The notes: a model not told the origin generated them from the letters alone. Counted from the stretch's first letter, positions 39,417 through 48,592 are shown. The stretch: 64,000 bases of DNA from Desulfonatronum thiodismutans (GCF_000717475.1 NZ_JPIK01000004.1:400409-464408), one strand, 5' to 3'. A program made the numbers and translations.

Positions 39417-41624
39417 TCAACCCTTTTTCGACTTGATCACGGCCCGCGGCTTGCTGCCTTCCTGGGCACCAAGCAGGCCGTCCTTTTCCATTTGTTCGAT
39501 GAACCGGGCCGAGCGGTTGAAACCAATCCGGAAGCGGCGCTGGAGCAGGGAGATGGAGGCCCGGCCCTGTTCCAGGACGAATTCCACGGCCTGGCTGTAG
39601 ATGGGATCATCCACCACGTCCGAGCCTTCGGGGCCGAGACCGTTGTTGCCTCCGGCCTCCTCCTTGGCCCACTCGGTGAAATCCAGCTCAAAGCTGGGCG
39701 GCTGCTGTTCGTGCCAGGCCTTGACCACCGCGGCGATTTCGTCGTCGCCGACAAAGGCCCCATGCATCCGCTGCAACTTTCCAGCGCTGGGCTTAAAGAG
39801 CATGTCGCCCTGGCCCAGGAGGTGCTCCGCGCCCACGGAATCCAGAATGGTCCGGGAGTCGTGCTTGGAGGTGACCTGAAAGCTGATCCGGCAGGGAAAG
39901 TTGGCCTTGATCAGCCCGGTGACCACGTCCACCGAAGGCCGTTGCGTGGCCAGAATCATATGAATGCCCGCGGCCCGGGCCAACTGGGCCAAGCGAACGA
40001 TGCACACCTCCACTTCCTTGCCCGCGGTGAGCATCAGGTCCGCCAATTCGTCGATAATGATCACCAGATAGGGCATGGCCCGATGCTGCTCGGCCTCTTC
40101 CGGGGGCAGCCCGGCGACCTTTTGCTGGTACGACGAGATGTGCCGGACGCCCAAAGCGGCCATGGCTTCGTAACGGGCGTCCATCTCGGCCATGGCCCAA
40201 TCCAGGGCGCTTTTGGCCAGGGACATGTCCGTGACCACGGGATGCACCAGGTGGGGCAGGTCCGCGTACACGGCCAGCTCGATCCGCTTGGGGTCCACCA
40301 ACAAAAACTTGACCTCGTCCGGCCGGGCCTTGAACAGGATGCTCACGATCATCGCGTTCAAACCCACGCTTTTTCCGGCCCCGGTGGCCCCGGCCACCAG
40401 CAGGTGCGGCATCCGGGCCAGATCCGCGACCATGGGCAGGCCTTCAATGTCCTTGCCGATGGCGATGGTCAGTTTGGATTTGGATTTCTGGAAGGCATCG
40501 GACTCCAGAATATCCCGCAACCAGACCGACTGGCGGTGCTCGTTGGGGATCTCCACGCCCACGGCGTCCTTGCCCTGCAACGGGGCCACCACGCGCACCG
40601 ATGCGGCCTTGAGCCCCAGGGACAGATCGTCGCTCAGACCGGCGATCCGACTGATCTTCACCCCCGGCGCGGGCTTGTATTCGAACATGGTGATCACCGG
40701 GCCGGGCTGGATGTTCTGGACCTCACCCTGAACCCCGAAGTCCGCCAGACAGGCCGACAGGGACTTGGCCATTTCTTGCAGGCGCTGCGGAGAGGTACGC
40801 GGCTGCTTGCGGTCCGGAACGGCCAAAAGATTCAGGCTCGGAAAAAACGGTCCGCCTTTCTCCCCCAAAGCAAAATCCAGCTTCTCCGTGACCGCGGCCA
40901 GCGGGTCCCGTTCCCTTTTTCCGTCCTTGGGCTTAGGCTTGACGGCCCGGCTTTTTCCTCCGGGAACCTGAAACTCCTCCAACAGGGACGGGGGCATGTC
41001 ATTATTTCTGCGCTTACCGGGCTTGTCTTTGACCGGGCGAGGGCGGGGAGGTCGTTTGATCCATTCGGCCAAGGCGCTTCCCCAGGTGGTCCAGTAGACG
41101 CCGAACAGCAATTGCGAGGACAGAAAGACCAGGAAAAGCCACAACAGCAAAGCCCCGCGCTCATGAAACAAAACCATGCTCAAAGCGTGGAGTTGGTCTC
41201 CGAAGTAGCCGCCTCCCTGAATCCCGGCCATGACAAACCGCTCCGCGCCCCAGGGATGACTGGCCGCGGCCAGCAAGGCGCAACAAAGCAGCAGCATGCC
41301 GACCCAACGCCACCAAGGCACCCGGAACACGCTCCAGACGCAGGCCACCCCCAACCAGACCAAGACCACCGGAAACACGAACGCCAACAGCCCAAACAGG
41401 TCCACGAACAGTCCGGCCACATAGGCCCCGACGATTCCGGCCTGATTATTGATGGACTGGATGCTGGTGGCCTGTTGGTTAAAGGACGGATCCTGGGGAT
41501 GGTAGCTGGACAGGCTGAGGATGAGAAAAGCGGCGACGAAAAGCAGGGTCAGCGCGCAGATTTCCCGCAGCAGTCGTGTTTCATTTTCTTGGGGGGCGTC
41601 GGCGGTCACGGCGGAAGGACTCAT
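39417..41624 (-). CDS. ftsK: DNA translocase FtsK
   Basis: 735 aa, in the range of shorter FtsK/SpoIIIE proteins. Four or five N-terminal TM helices (ICALTLLFVAAFLILSLS; VAGLFVDLFGLLAFVFPVVL; MLLLCCALLAAAS; ALLLWLFLVFLSSQLLFGVY) anchor it at the septum, a short charged linker follows, then the motor: Walker A AGATGAGKSVGLNAMI, Walker B LVIIIDELADLM, and the C-terminal gamma winged helix (AVEFVLEQGRASISLLQRRF) that reads KOPS sites. It pumps chromosome dimers apart at division. Same strand as efp and hslV. Confidence 0.96.
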   Translation of the reverse strand: MSPSAVTADAPQENETRLLREICALTLLFVAAFLILSLSSYHPQDPSFNQQATSIQSINNQAGIVGAYVAGLFVDLFGLLAFVFPVVLVWLGVACVWSVFRVPWWRWVGMLLLCCALLAAASHPWGAERFVMAGIQGGGYFGDQLHALSMVLFHERGALLLWLFLVFLSSQLLFGVYWTTWGSALAEWIKRPPRPRPVKDKPGKRRNNDMPPSLLEEFQVPGGKSRAVKPKPKDGKRERDPLAAVTEKLDFALGEKGGPFFPSLNLLAVPDRKQPRTSPQRLQEMAKSLSACLADFGVQGEVQNIQPGPVITMFEYKPAPGVKISRIAGLSDDLSLGLKAASVRVVAPLQGKDAVGVEIPNEHRQSVWLRDILESDAFQKSKSKLTIAIGKDIEGLPMVADLARMPHLLVAGATGAGKSVGLNAMIVSILFKARPDEVKFLLVDPKRIELAVYADLPHLVHPVVTDMSLAKSALDWAMAEMDARYEAMAALGVRHISSYQQKVAGLPPEEAEQHRAMPYLVIIIDELADLMLTAGKEVEVCIVRLAQLARAAGIHMILATQRPSVDVVTGLIKANFPCRISFQVTSKHDSRTILDSVGAEHLLGQGDMLFKPSAGKLQRMHGAFVGDDEIAAVVKAWHEQQPPSFELDFTEWAKEEAGGNNGLGPEGSDVVDDPIYSQAVEFVLEQGRASISLLQRRFRIGFNRSARFIEQMEKDGLLGAQEGSKPRAVIKSKKG

Positions 41625-41682
41625 GAAGGCTTGATGGAATCAAAAAAGATGAGAATTGGAAACTTTTCTTTAACTTGGAACT

Positions 41683-41725
41683 CCCGTGGCCTGGGTTCCC
41701 GCAAAGACGGGAACCAGGCCACGGG
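41683..41725. terminator. Long hairpin between efp and ftsK
   Basis: Arms of about 18 bp (CCCGTGGCCTGGGTTCCCG at 41683-41701 and CGGGAACCAGGCCACGGG at 41708-41725, one bulged base) with a 6-nt loop. It lies in the 149 bp between the end of efp and the start of ftsK. No T-run follows in the direction of transcription, so it may partly attenuate or act as an mRNA stabiliser rather than a classical terminator. Confidence 0.5.
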
Positions 41726-41773
41726 GCAAATTTCAAGACGCTCTCGACCTTGTATGCGCGGAAACGATAGTCG

Positions 41774-42331
41774 CTACTCGCGGCTGATATAGGTTCCGGA
41801 GCGGGTGTCAACCTTGATCTTGTCGCCCTGGTTGATGAACAGCGGAACGTTGACCGTCAAACCGGTTTGAACAACGGCCGGCTTGGTGGAGCCGCTGACC
41901 GTGTCGCCTTTGAGGCCGGGATCGGTCTCGGTCACTTCCAGCACCACGGAGGCAGGCATGTCCATGTCGATGGCCTGGCCGCGATACAGCAGCACCTTCA
42001 CCTGCTGACCGTCCACCAGATAGCGGCCCTTCTCCCCGGCCTGATCCTCGGTCACGCTGAGCTGCTCGTAGGTGGTCATGTCCATGAACACATAGCCCGT
42101 GCCGTCATGATACAAAAACTGCATTTCCCGGGATTCCAGGTCCGGCTTGGCGAATTTTTCCCCGGAGCGGTAGGTCTGGTCCAGTATCCGGCCAGTAAGA
42201 ATGTTGCGCAGCTTGGTGCGCACGAAAGCTCCGCCCTTGCCGGGCTTGACGTGCTGGAATTCCACAATCTCGTAGGGCGTGTCGTCGATTTCAATTTTCA
42301 GTCCGCGCTTGAAGTCGGTCGTCGAAGGCAT
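41774..42331 (-). CDS. efp: Elongation factor P
   Basis: 185 aa from the ATG at 42331 ([17 protein letters not shown]); the longer in-frame reading to 42391 overlaps aroQ and is not needed. EF-P relieves ribosome stalling at polyproline. The loop that reaches the peptidyl transferase centre reads [17 protein letters not shown] with the lysine between two glycines, the position modified by EpmA in other bacteria. C-terminal OB-fold signature [20 protein letters not shown] is present. It sits in the aroQ-efp-ftsK order common in this bacterial group. Confidence 0.97.
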   Translation of the reverse strand: MPSTTDFKRGLKIEIDDTPYEIVEFQHVKPGKGGAFVRTKLRNILTGRILDQTYRSGEKFAKPDLESREMQFLYHDGTGYVFMDMTTYEQLSVTEDQAGEKGRYLVDGQQVKVLLYRGQAIDMDMPASVVLEVTETDPGLKGDTVSGSTKPAVVQTGLTVNVPLFINQGDKIKVDTRSGTYISRE

Positions 42332-42360
42332 GGCTTGGGTCCCATGAATGAGGTTGAAGG

Positions 42361-42831
42361 TTATGACGGTTCGGCGATGGACGTGGACCATCGCAGCCAG
42401 AGCGTCTGCACGGCCAGGGCGTAGCTGAGCAGGCCGAAGCCGGAAATCACGCCGACGCAGTGTGGGGCGATCAGACTAGCGTGCCGGATGGACTCGGCCC
42501 TGGCCAGGATGTTGCTCAGATGCACTTCCACGCAAGGCAGGTCGATCCAGGCCAGACAGTCGGCCAGGGCTAAGCTGGTGTGCGTGTAGGCCCCGGCGTT
42601 CAGAGCCACGCCGTAAACATCCTCGTTGCGGGCCTGCTCCAGACGGTCGATGATCCGGCCTTCGCCGTTGGCCTGAAAAAAAAACAGCTCCACCTCGTCC
42701 ACGGCCCGACCCATCAAGGTTTCCAGCAGGTCCGGCAGGTCGCGCATGCCCTGGGAGCCGTAGATGTCCGGCTGACGCTGGCCAAGATGGCCGAGATTGG
42801 GACCGTTGAGGACGAGAATGCGACAGGTCAT
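42361..42831 (-). CDS. aroQ: 3-dehydroquinate dehydratase, type II
   Basis: 156 aa, the small type II enzyme of the shikimate pathway that dehydrates 3-dehydroquinate to 3-dehydroshikimate. Signatures: [20 protein letters not shown] (catalytic Tyr in DIYGS), [35 protein letters not shown] and [20 protein letters not shown]. First gene of the minus-strand run aroQ-efp-ftsK-hslV-hslU-argB. Confidence 0.96.
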   Translation of the reverse strand: MTCRILVLNGPNLGHLGQRQPDIYGSQGMRDLPDLLETLMGRAVDEVELFFFQANGEGRIIDRLEQARNEDVYGVALNAGAYTHTSLALADCLAWIDLPCVEVHLSNILARAESIRHASLIAPHCVGVISGFGLLSYALAVQTLWLRWSTSIAEPS

Positions 42832-43021
42832 GAAAGGAAACGCTCACGGAAGGCTGCTGTTTCAGGAGGATACGAGCGGCGCCCGTCGCCTTGATCACGG
42901 ACGACCAGCTGAGGCGTACACCGCGAAAGAATAGATAAATCTAGCTGGTTGTCCAGAAAATCGCAACCTAGCGGAAGCTGACGGAAGTGGTCAGCCAGAA
43001 ATGCTCAGCATGAAGAAGCGG

Positions 43022-43055
43022 AAAGACGACCGGAAACGAGCGTCCGGTCGTCTTT
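43022..43055. terminator. Terminator-like hairpin after trmI
   Basis: Perfect 12-bp arms AAAGACGACCGG (43022-43033) and CCGGTCGTCTTT (43044-43055) with a 10-nt loop, 18 bp beyond the stop of the minus-strand methyltransferase gene. A short T-run on each side makes it a possible bidirectional terminator. Confidence 0.7.
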
Positions 43056-43073
43056 ATGAGGTTTGATCAACGA

Positions 43074-43928
43074 TCAAGCTGCATCCACGGGATTTGACGC
43101 GTCGATATCCAAGTCCGCCGGGACCTTTGCCGTATTCACCGCCGATTCCGAACATCGCGCAGTTTTGCGGCCCTCGTGCCGGGCGAAGACCAGAAACCCG
43201 GTATGGGCGACCATCCGGTCGTCCGGACGTAGCCGTTCGGCTACGGGCTTGTAGCGGCGCAACAAGATTTCCAGGACTTCCACGTCTTCGAAAGGGGCCT
43301 TTTCCAAGCCGACCAGCAGGGAGCTGACCTGATTGGTGGTGGGCAGCAGGAAGCCCACCGGCGCGCCGGGCATGATCGCGGCCACGACCTGATCCAGGAA
43401 GTCCCACGGGGTGCGTACGTCCAGGAACAGGGCGTCCACGTTGGTCTGCAGGAAGCCTTCGGCGATATTTTGATTGAATTGCTCCACCCGCTCTCCCAAG
43501 CCGGACCAACTCAGATTTTCGCCGCACAAGCGGTAGAACTCCTCGCGCTGCTCGTACGTGTAGACCCGGCCGTGATCCCCGACATACCAGGCCAGGGCCG
43601 TGGTCAACGCGCCCGAACCGCTGCCGGCCTCGATCACCCGACACCCCGGAGCGATGCCCAACTTGAGCAGGATATAGCCGATTTCCTTTGGATAGATGAT
43701 CTGGGTCCGCCTCTTGAGCATCTTGACCATGTCGTAGAGGCTCGGCTTGAGCACCCGGAATGGATGACCGAGATGGGTGCGCACCTCTTCGCCGTACCCG
43801 GACTGAAGCAGGGCCGCGTGTTCCAGCACCCCGAAATGGGTCTGCATGGTTTCGCCTTCGCGAACTTTTCGAACGTAACGCTTGCCTTGCGGACAGACCA
43901 GCATTACCAGATCACCTGGATTAAGCAT
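43074..43928 (-). CDS. trmI: tRNA (adenine-58-N1)-methyltransferase, TrmI-like
   Basis: 284 aa from the ATG at 43928, preceded by a perfect AGGAGG five bases away. The in-frame reading upstream to 44153 translates an intergenic GAAATC repeat and is not real. Signatures: a small N-terminal domain (GDLVMLVCPQGKRYVRKVRE), then the SAM-binding core with IIYPKEIGYILLKLGIAPGC, VIEAGSGSGALTTALAWYVG, VYTYEQREEFYRL and DALFLDVRTPWDFLDQV. TrmI methylates A58 in the T-loop of tRNA. The last 25 residues are a poorly conserved tail. Confidence 0.93.
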   Translation of the reverse strand: MLNPGDLVMLVCPQGKRYVRKVREGETMQTHFGVLEHAALLQSGYGEEVRTHLGHPFRVLKPSLYDMVKMLKRRTQIIYPKEIGYILLKLGIAPGCRVIEAGSGSGALTTALAWYVGDHGRVYTYEQREEFYRLCGENLSWSGLGERVEQFNQNIAEGFLQTNVDALFLDVRTPWDFLDQVVAAIMPGAPVGFLLPTTNQVSSLLVGLEKAPFEDVEVLEILLRRYKPVAERLRPDDRMVAHTGFLVFARHEGRKTARCSESAVNTAKVPADLDIDASNPVDAA

Positions 43929-43956
43929 ATTGCCTCCTGAAGATAAAAGAAGTGTG

Positions 43957-43985
43957 CTGGTATGTGCTGAAACCCGGCGTGTCAA
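43957..43985 (-). promoter_or_regulatory. Candidate sigma-70 promoter of trmI
   Basis: On the minus strand TTGACA (complement of 43980-43985), 17-bp spacer, then TACCAG (43957-43962). The -35 is perfect, the -10 weak. Transcription would start near 43950, about 22 nt before the trmI ATG. Confidence 0.35.
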
Positions 43986-44046
43986 GGCTGAAAGCCCCCT
44001 CAAGCAGGGCAGATTTGTTCTCGCACTACGGACGCTCTGAATCGGT

Positions 44047-44118
44047 ATCGAAATCGAAATCGTGATCGAAATCGATTTTTCGTAACTTTCCGATTTCGAT
44101 AGCGATTTCGATTTCGAT
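44047..44118. repeat. 28-nt inverted repeat built from GAAATC units, locus 1
   Basis: The arm at 44047-44074 (ATCGAAATCGAAATCG, then TGATCGAAATCG) is complementary to 44091-44118 with only two mismatches, around a 16-nt loop. It lies between the divergent trmI and radical SAM genes. The right arm recurs at 48508-48535 with a two-base difference. Confidence 0.85.
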
Positions 44119-44173
44119 GATTGCTGGCCCACCACATCAATATCCGAATCCATACATAACCATCAAACACCCC

Positions 44174-45136
44174 ATGCAATTCAAAACTCTTTACGGCCCG
44201 GTCCGATCCGGACGCCTCGGCCTGTCCCTGGGAGTGGACCTCCTGGGCAAGCGCATCTGCTCCCTGGACTGCATCTACTGCGAAGTCGGCCCGACCCGCA
44301 TCCACACCCTGGAACGCCGCGCCTACATGCCCGCCCGGACCATTCTGGAGGAACTCCGCTCCTGGAAAAGTCAGGGGTTGCCCAGACCGGAGTTCATCAC
44401 CCTGGGCGGTCTGGGTGAGCCCTGCCTGAACCTGGAACTGGAGGAAATCATCATCGGCAGCCGGACCATCTTTCCGGATATTCCGGTGGCCGTGCTGACC
44501 AACTCCACCCTGCTCCACGACCCGGCGGTCCGCCGGGAACTGGCCGCGACGCAGGTGATCCTGCCCTCACTGGACACCCTTGTGCCCAGTGAGTTCATCA
44601 AGATAAACAAACCTTGTTCCGGCGTTACATTGGACAATATCACCACCGGACTACTGGAGTTCCGCGAGCGATACGCCGGAAGAATATTTCTGGAAATCCT
44701 TTTGGCTCGAGGCATCAACGACAGCGAGGAGAACCTGGCCCGGCTCCGGGACTTCATTCCCAGGCTCAAGCCGGATCGGGTGGATGTGGTCACCATGACC
44801 AGGCCTGGCGCGTCCCCTCTGGCCAAGGCGGTGGACGAGCAAACCTTGATCGCTTGGCGTACCGCGTTGCGGGGAACGACCAAGAAAGAGGGGATTCAGC
44901 AGCCCGCCTCCATACAGGGCCAAACCCAGGACTTGGCCCAGGACTTGGCAACGGACGCCCAACGCGAGCTGGTGCTGAATTCCCTGCGTCGCCGCCCGCA
45001 AACCATCGACCAAGTCCGCGAGGCCCTGGGGCTTGACCCGGCGCAAACCCGCGCCGTATTCGCCGACCTGACCGCCCAGGGCGCGATCCAGCACGCCCGG
45101 GAACTCGGCGAGGATTTTTTTCAGGCCGCGCCCTAG
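44174..45136 (+). CDS. Radical SAM protein of the COG0731 (TYW1-like) type with winged-helix tail
   Basis: 320 aa from the ATG at 44174. The N-terminus YGPVRSGRLGLSLGVDLL precedes the cluster motif CSLDCIYC (Cx3CxxC), followed by EFITLGGLGEPCLNLELEE and VLTNSTLL, the core pattern of this Fe-S oxidoreductase group. The last 75 residues, after a Gln-rich linker, look like a winged helix (VREALGLDPAQTRAVFADLT). In archaea relatives make wyosine tRNA; bacterial members have no settled function. An inverted GAAATC repeat occupies the region upstream. Confidence 0.87.
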   Translation: MQFKTLYGPVRSGRLGLSLGVDLLGKRICSLDCIYCEVGPTRIHTLERRAYMPARTILEELRSWKSQGLPRPEFITLGGLGEPCLNLELEEIIIGSRTIFPDIPVAVLTNSTLLHDPAVRRELAATQVILPSLDTLVPSEFIKINKPCSGVTLDNITTGLLEFRERYAGRIFLEILLARGINDSEENLARLRDFIPRLKPDRVDVVTMTRPGASPLAKAVDEQTLIAWRTALRGTTKKEGIQQPASIQGQTQDLAQDLATDAQRELVLNSLRRRPQTIDQVREALGLDPAQTRAVFADLTAQGAIQHARELGEDFFQAAP

Positions 45137-45153
45137 AAACGCTTTGCGACCCA

Positions 45154-45174
45154 CTTCCGCTCCATGAGCGGAAG
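45154..45174 (+). terminator. Hairpin between the radical SAM gene and rng
   Basis: Perfect 9-bp stem CTTCCGCTC / GAGCGGAAG with a 3-nt loop (CAT), followed about 10 bases later by AT-rich sequence with T-runs. It could terminate the upstream gene or sit in the rng leader as a control element. Confidence 0.45.
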
Positions 45175-45209
45175 AACTCATAATTTTTAATTTTTTGAAG
45201 GAAAAAAAC

Positions 45210-46676
45210 ATGGCTCCAACAAAGAAACGCAAAAAAATGTTCATCAGCGTGCTGCCCGGTGAACAGGTCGAGTTGATTCTGGCCGAGGACGCCAAGATCA
45301 CCGACTATTTCATTGAAATGCTGCACCAGGCCAAAACCAAGGGCAACATTTACAAAGGTACCGTGAACAACATCGACACGGCCCTGCAAGCGGCCTTCAT
45401 CAATTACGGAGAGGCCCGCAACGGCTTTCTGCAGATCGACGAGGTCCACCCCGAATACTATCTCAAGGAACACAACCCGGAAAACGGCCGCAAGTACCCG
45501 CCCCTGCAAAAGGTGCTCAAAAACGGCCAGGAGCTGCTGGTCCAGGTGGTCAAGGAACCCACGGTGAACAAAGGTGGCTTCCTGACCACCTACCTCTCCC
45601 TGGCCGGTCGCTTCCTGGTGCTCACTCCGGGACAGGATCAACTCGGGGTTTCCCGCAAGATCGAGGACGACGAGGAACGCACCCGGCTCAAGGAAATCCT
45701 CCGGGAACAGGACCTGGGCGAGGGCATCGGCCTGATCGCCCGGACCAACAGCCTGGGTCAGACCAAGACCAACCTGCTCAAGGATCTTCAGTACCTGAAG
45801 CGACTCTGGAAGGACGTGCGCAAAAAAGGCATGACCGAGAAGGCTCCGGTACTGATCTACCAGGAGAAGGAACTGGCTTTCCGGGCCGTGCGGGACTACC
45901 TGACCTCGGACGTCGGTGAAATCTGGATCGACCACCCGGAAACCATGGAACTGGTCAAGGAATTCGTGACCCTGACCTTTCCCCGACGACAGAACATGGT
46001 CAAACTGCACGCGGACACGGACCGCACCCTTTGGGAGCGCTTCAACCTGGAAAAACAATTGCAGCAGATCTTCGGGCGCGAGGTGTTGCTGCCCAGCGGC
46101 GGACGTCTGGTTTTTGATCAGACTGAGGCCCTGATGGCCGTGGACGTCAACTCCGGCAAAATCAGCGGAAGCAATTTCAACGAAATGGTCTTCAAGACCA
46201 ACATGGAGGCGGCCCAGGAAATCGGGCAGCAATTGCGGATGCGCGACGTAGGCGGGCAGATCGTGATCGATTTCATTGAGATGCGCGACCCCAAGCACCG
46301 CCGCGAAGTGGAAAAGGAACTCAAGTCCTCGCTCAAGGTCGACCGGGCCCGGGTGGACGTGGGTCGGCTCTCCAAGTTCGGCCTGCTGGAAATGGTCCGC
46401 CAGCGCCTGGGCTCCTCGGCCCTGTCCATCAGCTCCGAGCCCTGCCCGCACTGCCAGGGCTCGGGACTGCAACGCAACATTGAATGGCGCGCCCTCCAGG
46501 TCCTGAAGGACATCTACCGCAGACTGCGCGCCAAGAACTGCCCCACGCCCCTGGAATACCGCACCGAGGCCGAATTGGCCCTGTACCTGCTGAACCACAA
46601 GCGGATCATGCTCAAGGACCTGGAGGACCGCTTCCAGAATTCGATTCTCGTGCTTACCGAGAAATGTCCGAGCTAA
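45210..46676 (+). CDS. rng: Ribonuclease G/E family endoribonuclease
   Basis: 488 aa from the ATG at 45210 (GAAGGA upstream), the size of RNase G. S1-like RNA-binding region at the N-terminus (KGNIYKGTVNNIDTALQAAF and FLQIDEVHPEYY), the DNase I-like catalytic part with LMAVDVNSGK and GGQIVIDFIEMRDPKHR (metal-binding Asp residues), and the zinc-link motif EPCPHCQGSG. The enzyme processes rRNA and decays mRNA. Its stop codon overlaps the start of queH by 13 bp. Confidence 0.95.
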   Translation: MAPTKKRKKMFISVLPGEQVELILAEDAKITDYFIEMLHQAKTKGNIYKGTVNNIDTALQAAFINYGEARNGFLQIDEVHPEYYLKEHNPENGRKYPPLQKVLKNGQELLVQVVKEPTVNKGGFLTTYLSLAGRFLVLTPGQDQLGVSRKIEDDEERTRLKEILREQDLGEGIGLIARTNSLGQTKTNLLKDLQYLKRLWKDVRKKGMTEKAPVLIYQEKELAFRAVRDYLTSDVGEIWIDHPETMELVKEFVTLTFPRRQNMVKLHADTDRTLWERFNLEKQLQQIFGREVLLPSGGRLVFDQTEALMAVDVNSGKISGSNFNEMVFKTNMEAAQEIGQQLRMRDVGGQIVIDFIEMRDPKHRREVEKELKSSLKVDRARVDVGRLSKFGLLEMVRQRLGSSALSISSEPCPHCQGSGLQRNIEWRALQVLKDIYRRLRAKNCPTPLEYRTEAELALYLLNHKRIMLKDLEDRFQNSILVLTEKCPS

Positions 46677-47248
46677 AGCCCGGCGCAACCCTGCTCCACG
46701 TCTGCTGCGGACCGTGCTCCCTGGTGCCGGTGCAAACGCTGCGGAAGCAGGGGGATGAGGTCGTGGGGTTGTTCTTCAATCCGAACATCCACGGCGTGGA
46801 GGAGTATTTCAAGCGCCGGGAGGCGGTGCTTCAGGCCGCTCAAGGACTGGACTGCCCGATGATCTGCCTGGACGCGGAATACGACCCGCGCCGTTTTTTC
46901 CAGGTCGTGCACGGCCGGGAAGACCACCGCTGCCCCGCCTGCTACCGGCTGCGCCTGGAGCGGACCTTCGCTTACGCGAGGGAACACGGTTTTTCCACCG
47001 TGAGCACCACCCTGCTCTACAGCATCTACCAGGACCGGGACGCCATCGTGGCCATTGGCCGGGAACTGGAAGGCCGGACCGGAATCCGCTTCCAGGACCG
47101 GGATTTCCGCCCCGGCTGGCAAGCGGGAATCGACCTGTCCCGGCAATGGGGGCTGTACCGCCAGAGCTACTGCGGCTGCCTGTACAGCGAACTGGAGCGC
47201 CGCCGCAAAAAGCTGAACCGGCTGACGGACAGCTCCAGTCCGACGTGA
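46664..47248 (+). CDS. queH: Epoxyqueuosine reductase QueH (DUF208)
   Basis: 194 aa from the ATG at 46664, which overlaps the 3' end of rng. QueH carries out the last step of queuosine synthesis in tRNA. Characteristic cysteine sets: LLHVCCGPCSLVPVQTL at the N-terminus (vicinal Cys pair plus Cys), CPACYRLRLERT in the middle, and YCGCLYSELER near the C-terminus. Family-typical GLFFNPNIHG and STTLLYSIYQ are present. It is unrelated to the QueG type; no other queuosine genes are in the window. Confidence 0.92.
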   Translation: MSELKPGATLLHVCCGPCSLVPVQTLRKQGDEVVGLFFNPNIHGVEEYFKRREAVLQAAQGLDCPMICLDAEYDPRRFFQVVHGREDHRCPACYRLRLERTFAYAREHGFSTVSTTLLYSIYQDRDAIVAIGRELEGRTGIRFQDRDFRPGWQAGIDLSRQWGLYRQSYCGCLYSELERRRKKLNRLTDSSSPT

Positions 47249-47257
47249 ACTTCGTGC

Positions 47258-48475
47258 ATGTTGCTGTATATCCACATCCCCTTCTGCCGGAGCAAGTGCG
47301 GGTACTGCTCCTTCTTCTCGATCCCCGCCCCAAGCGCGACCGACCTGGAGGCCTACCTGGACCATCTCAAGGCCGAAATCGCCCTCTGGGGACGACGGCT
47401 GGGCAGGGCCGGAATCCGGCGATCCGTCTCCTCCATCTACTTCGGCGGCGGAACGCCCAGCCTGCTTTCCCTGAAACAGATGGAGCGAATCGCATCGGCC
47501 CTGGCCCGAACCTTCGAGCTGGCCCCGGGCCTGGAATGGAGCCTGGAGGCCAATCCGGACTCCGCGGCTGACCCGGACTATCTGCGCGGCCTGCTCGTCC
47601 TGGGCGTGAACCGGCTCAGCCTGGGATTGCAAAGCCTGGACAATAAGAAACTGGAGGTACTGGGTCGGCGGCACCAGTCCGCCCAAGGCGTGAAGGCCTT
47701 TGACCTTGCTCGCCGGGCGGGTTTCGCGAACATCAGCCTGGATCTGATCTGGGGACTGCCCGGACAACGGGCCCTGGAATGGCTGCGTGAGCTGGAAACC
47801 GTGGTCAATCTCCAGCCCGACCACCTCTCCTGCTACGGCCTGACCTTGGAAGAAGAGACGCCCCTGGCCCAGGCCGTAGCGGACGGAAAAATCGAGTTGC
47901 CGCCCGAAAACGAGCAGGCCAAGATGTTTCTGCAGGGGGCGGAGTTGCTGGAATCAAAGGGGTACCTGCACTACGAAATTTCCAACTTCAGCCGGATGGG
48001 CTTCGCCTGCCGCCACAACCAGGGCTACTGGCAATCCCAAAGCTACCTTGGCCTGGGGGCCGGGGCGGTCTCCACCCTGGGCGGCCTGCGCTGGGAAAAC
48101 CCGAAGAACCTGAAGGATTATGCCGAACTGGTCCGCACGGAACGGATCGGTGAAACGTCCGCGGCCCTGACGCCCGCGGACAAGGTCAAGGAACTGGTCA
48201 TGCTCTCCCTGCGCACCACCAAGGGACTCAGTCTGACCGAATACCGACAACGCACCGGCCAGGATTTCCTGCGCAGACACCGCCGCCTGATCCAGGTTCT
48301 CCGGCAAAACGAATTGATCCGGGTCCATTCCGGCCTGCTGCGCCTGACCAGATCTGGGATGCTGGTCAGCAACGCCATCCTCGAACGCTTCCTGCAGGAC
48401 ATCCCCGGCCATCTTCCAAACGACACACGGGATCACGCCCCTGCATCGGACATAGGATCGAAATCGAAATCGTGA
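47258..48475 (+). CDS. hemW: HemW-like radical SAM protein (coproporphyrinogen III oxidase-like)
   Basis: 405 aa. The N-terminal LLYIHIPFCRSKCGYCSFFS has the Cx3CxxC cluster motif plus the extra C-terminal Phe typical of HemW, followed by SIYFGGGTPSLLS, WSLEANPDS, VNRLSLGLQSLDNKKLEVLG and ISLDLIWGLPGQ; the C-terminal HemN-like domain has HNQGYWQSQSYLGLGAGAVS. HemW binds heme and is thought to be a chaperone, not an oxidase. Its last codons and stop lie in a GAAATC repeat, giving the tail GSKSKS. Nine bp after queH. Confidence 0.93.
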   Translation: MLLYIHIPFCRSKCGYCSFFSIPAPSATDLEAYLDHLKAEIALWGRRLGRAGIRRSVSSIYFGGGTPSLLSLKQMERIASALARTFELAPGLEWSLEANPDSAADPDYLRGLLVLGVNRLSLGLQSLDNKKLEVLGRRHQSAQGVKAFDLARRAGFANISLDLIWGLPGQRALEWLRELETVVNLQPDHLSCYGLTLEEETPLAQAVADGKIELPPENEQAKMFLQGAELLESKGYLHYEISNFSRMGFACRHNQGYWQSQSYLGLGAGAVSTLGGLRWENPKNLKDYAELVRTERIGETSAALTPADKVKELVMLSLRTTKGLSLTEYRQRTGQDFLRRHRRLIQVLRQNELIRVHSGLLRLTRSGMLVSNAILERFLQDIPGHLPNDTRDHAPASDIGSKSKS

Positions 48476-48535
48476 AAGCCAAGCGCACCAGGGAATAGTG
48501 GCGGTATCGATTTCGATCCCGATTTCGATTTCGAT
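48457..48535. repeat. GAAATC-based inverted repeat, locus 2
   Basis: ATCGAAATCGAAATCG at 48457-48472 is exactly complementary to 48520-48535. The longer right arm 48508-48535 differs by two bases from the arm at 44091-44118. The left arm supplies the final codons and TGA of hemW. Confidence 0.85.
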
Positions 48536-48592
48536 TACGATTACGACCAACACACTTGGCTTCGCACCTCTTAGTCAACGCTGACCAGCCCT

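Noticed and set aside
39375..41792. 805-codon frame opposite ftsK
   Set aside because: Antisense shadow: composition (His/Gln/Gly-rich) is that of reversed FtsK codons, and FtsK is unmistakable on the minus strand.
43929..44153. N-terminal extension of trmI by 75 codons
   Set aside because: It translates the GAAATC repeat (Ser/Lys/Ile repeats). The ATG at 43928 has a perfect AGGAGG.
44047..48535. GAAATC repeats as a CRISPR array
   Set aside because: Units are 6 bp, contiguous and inverted, without spacers; no cas genes nearby.
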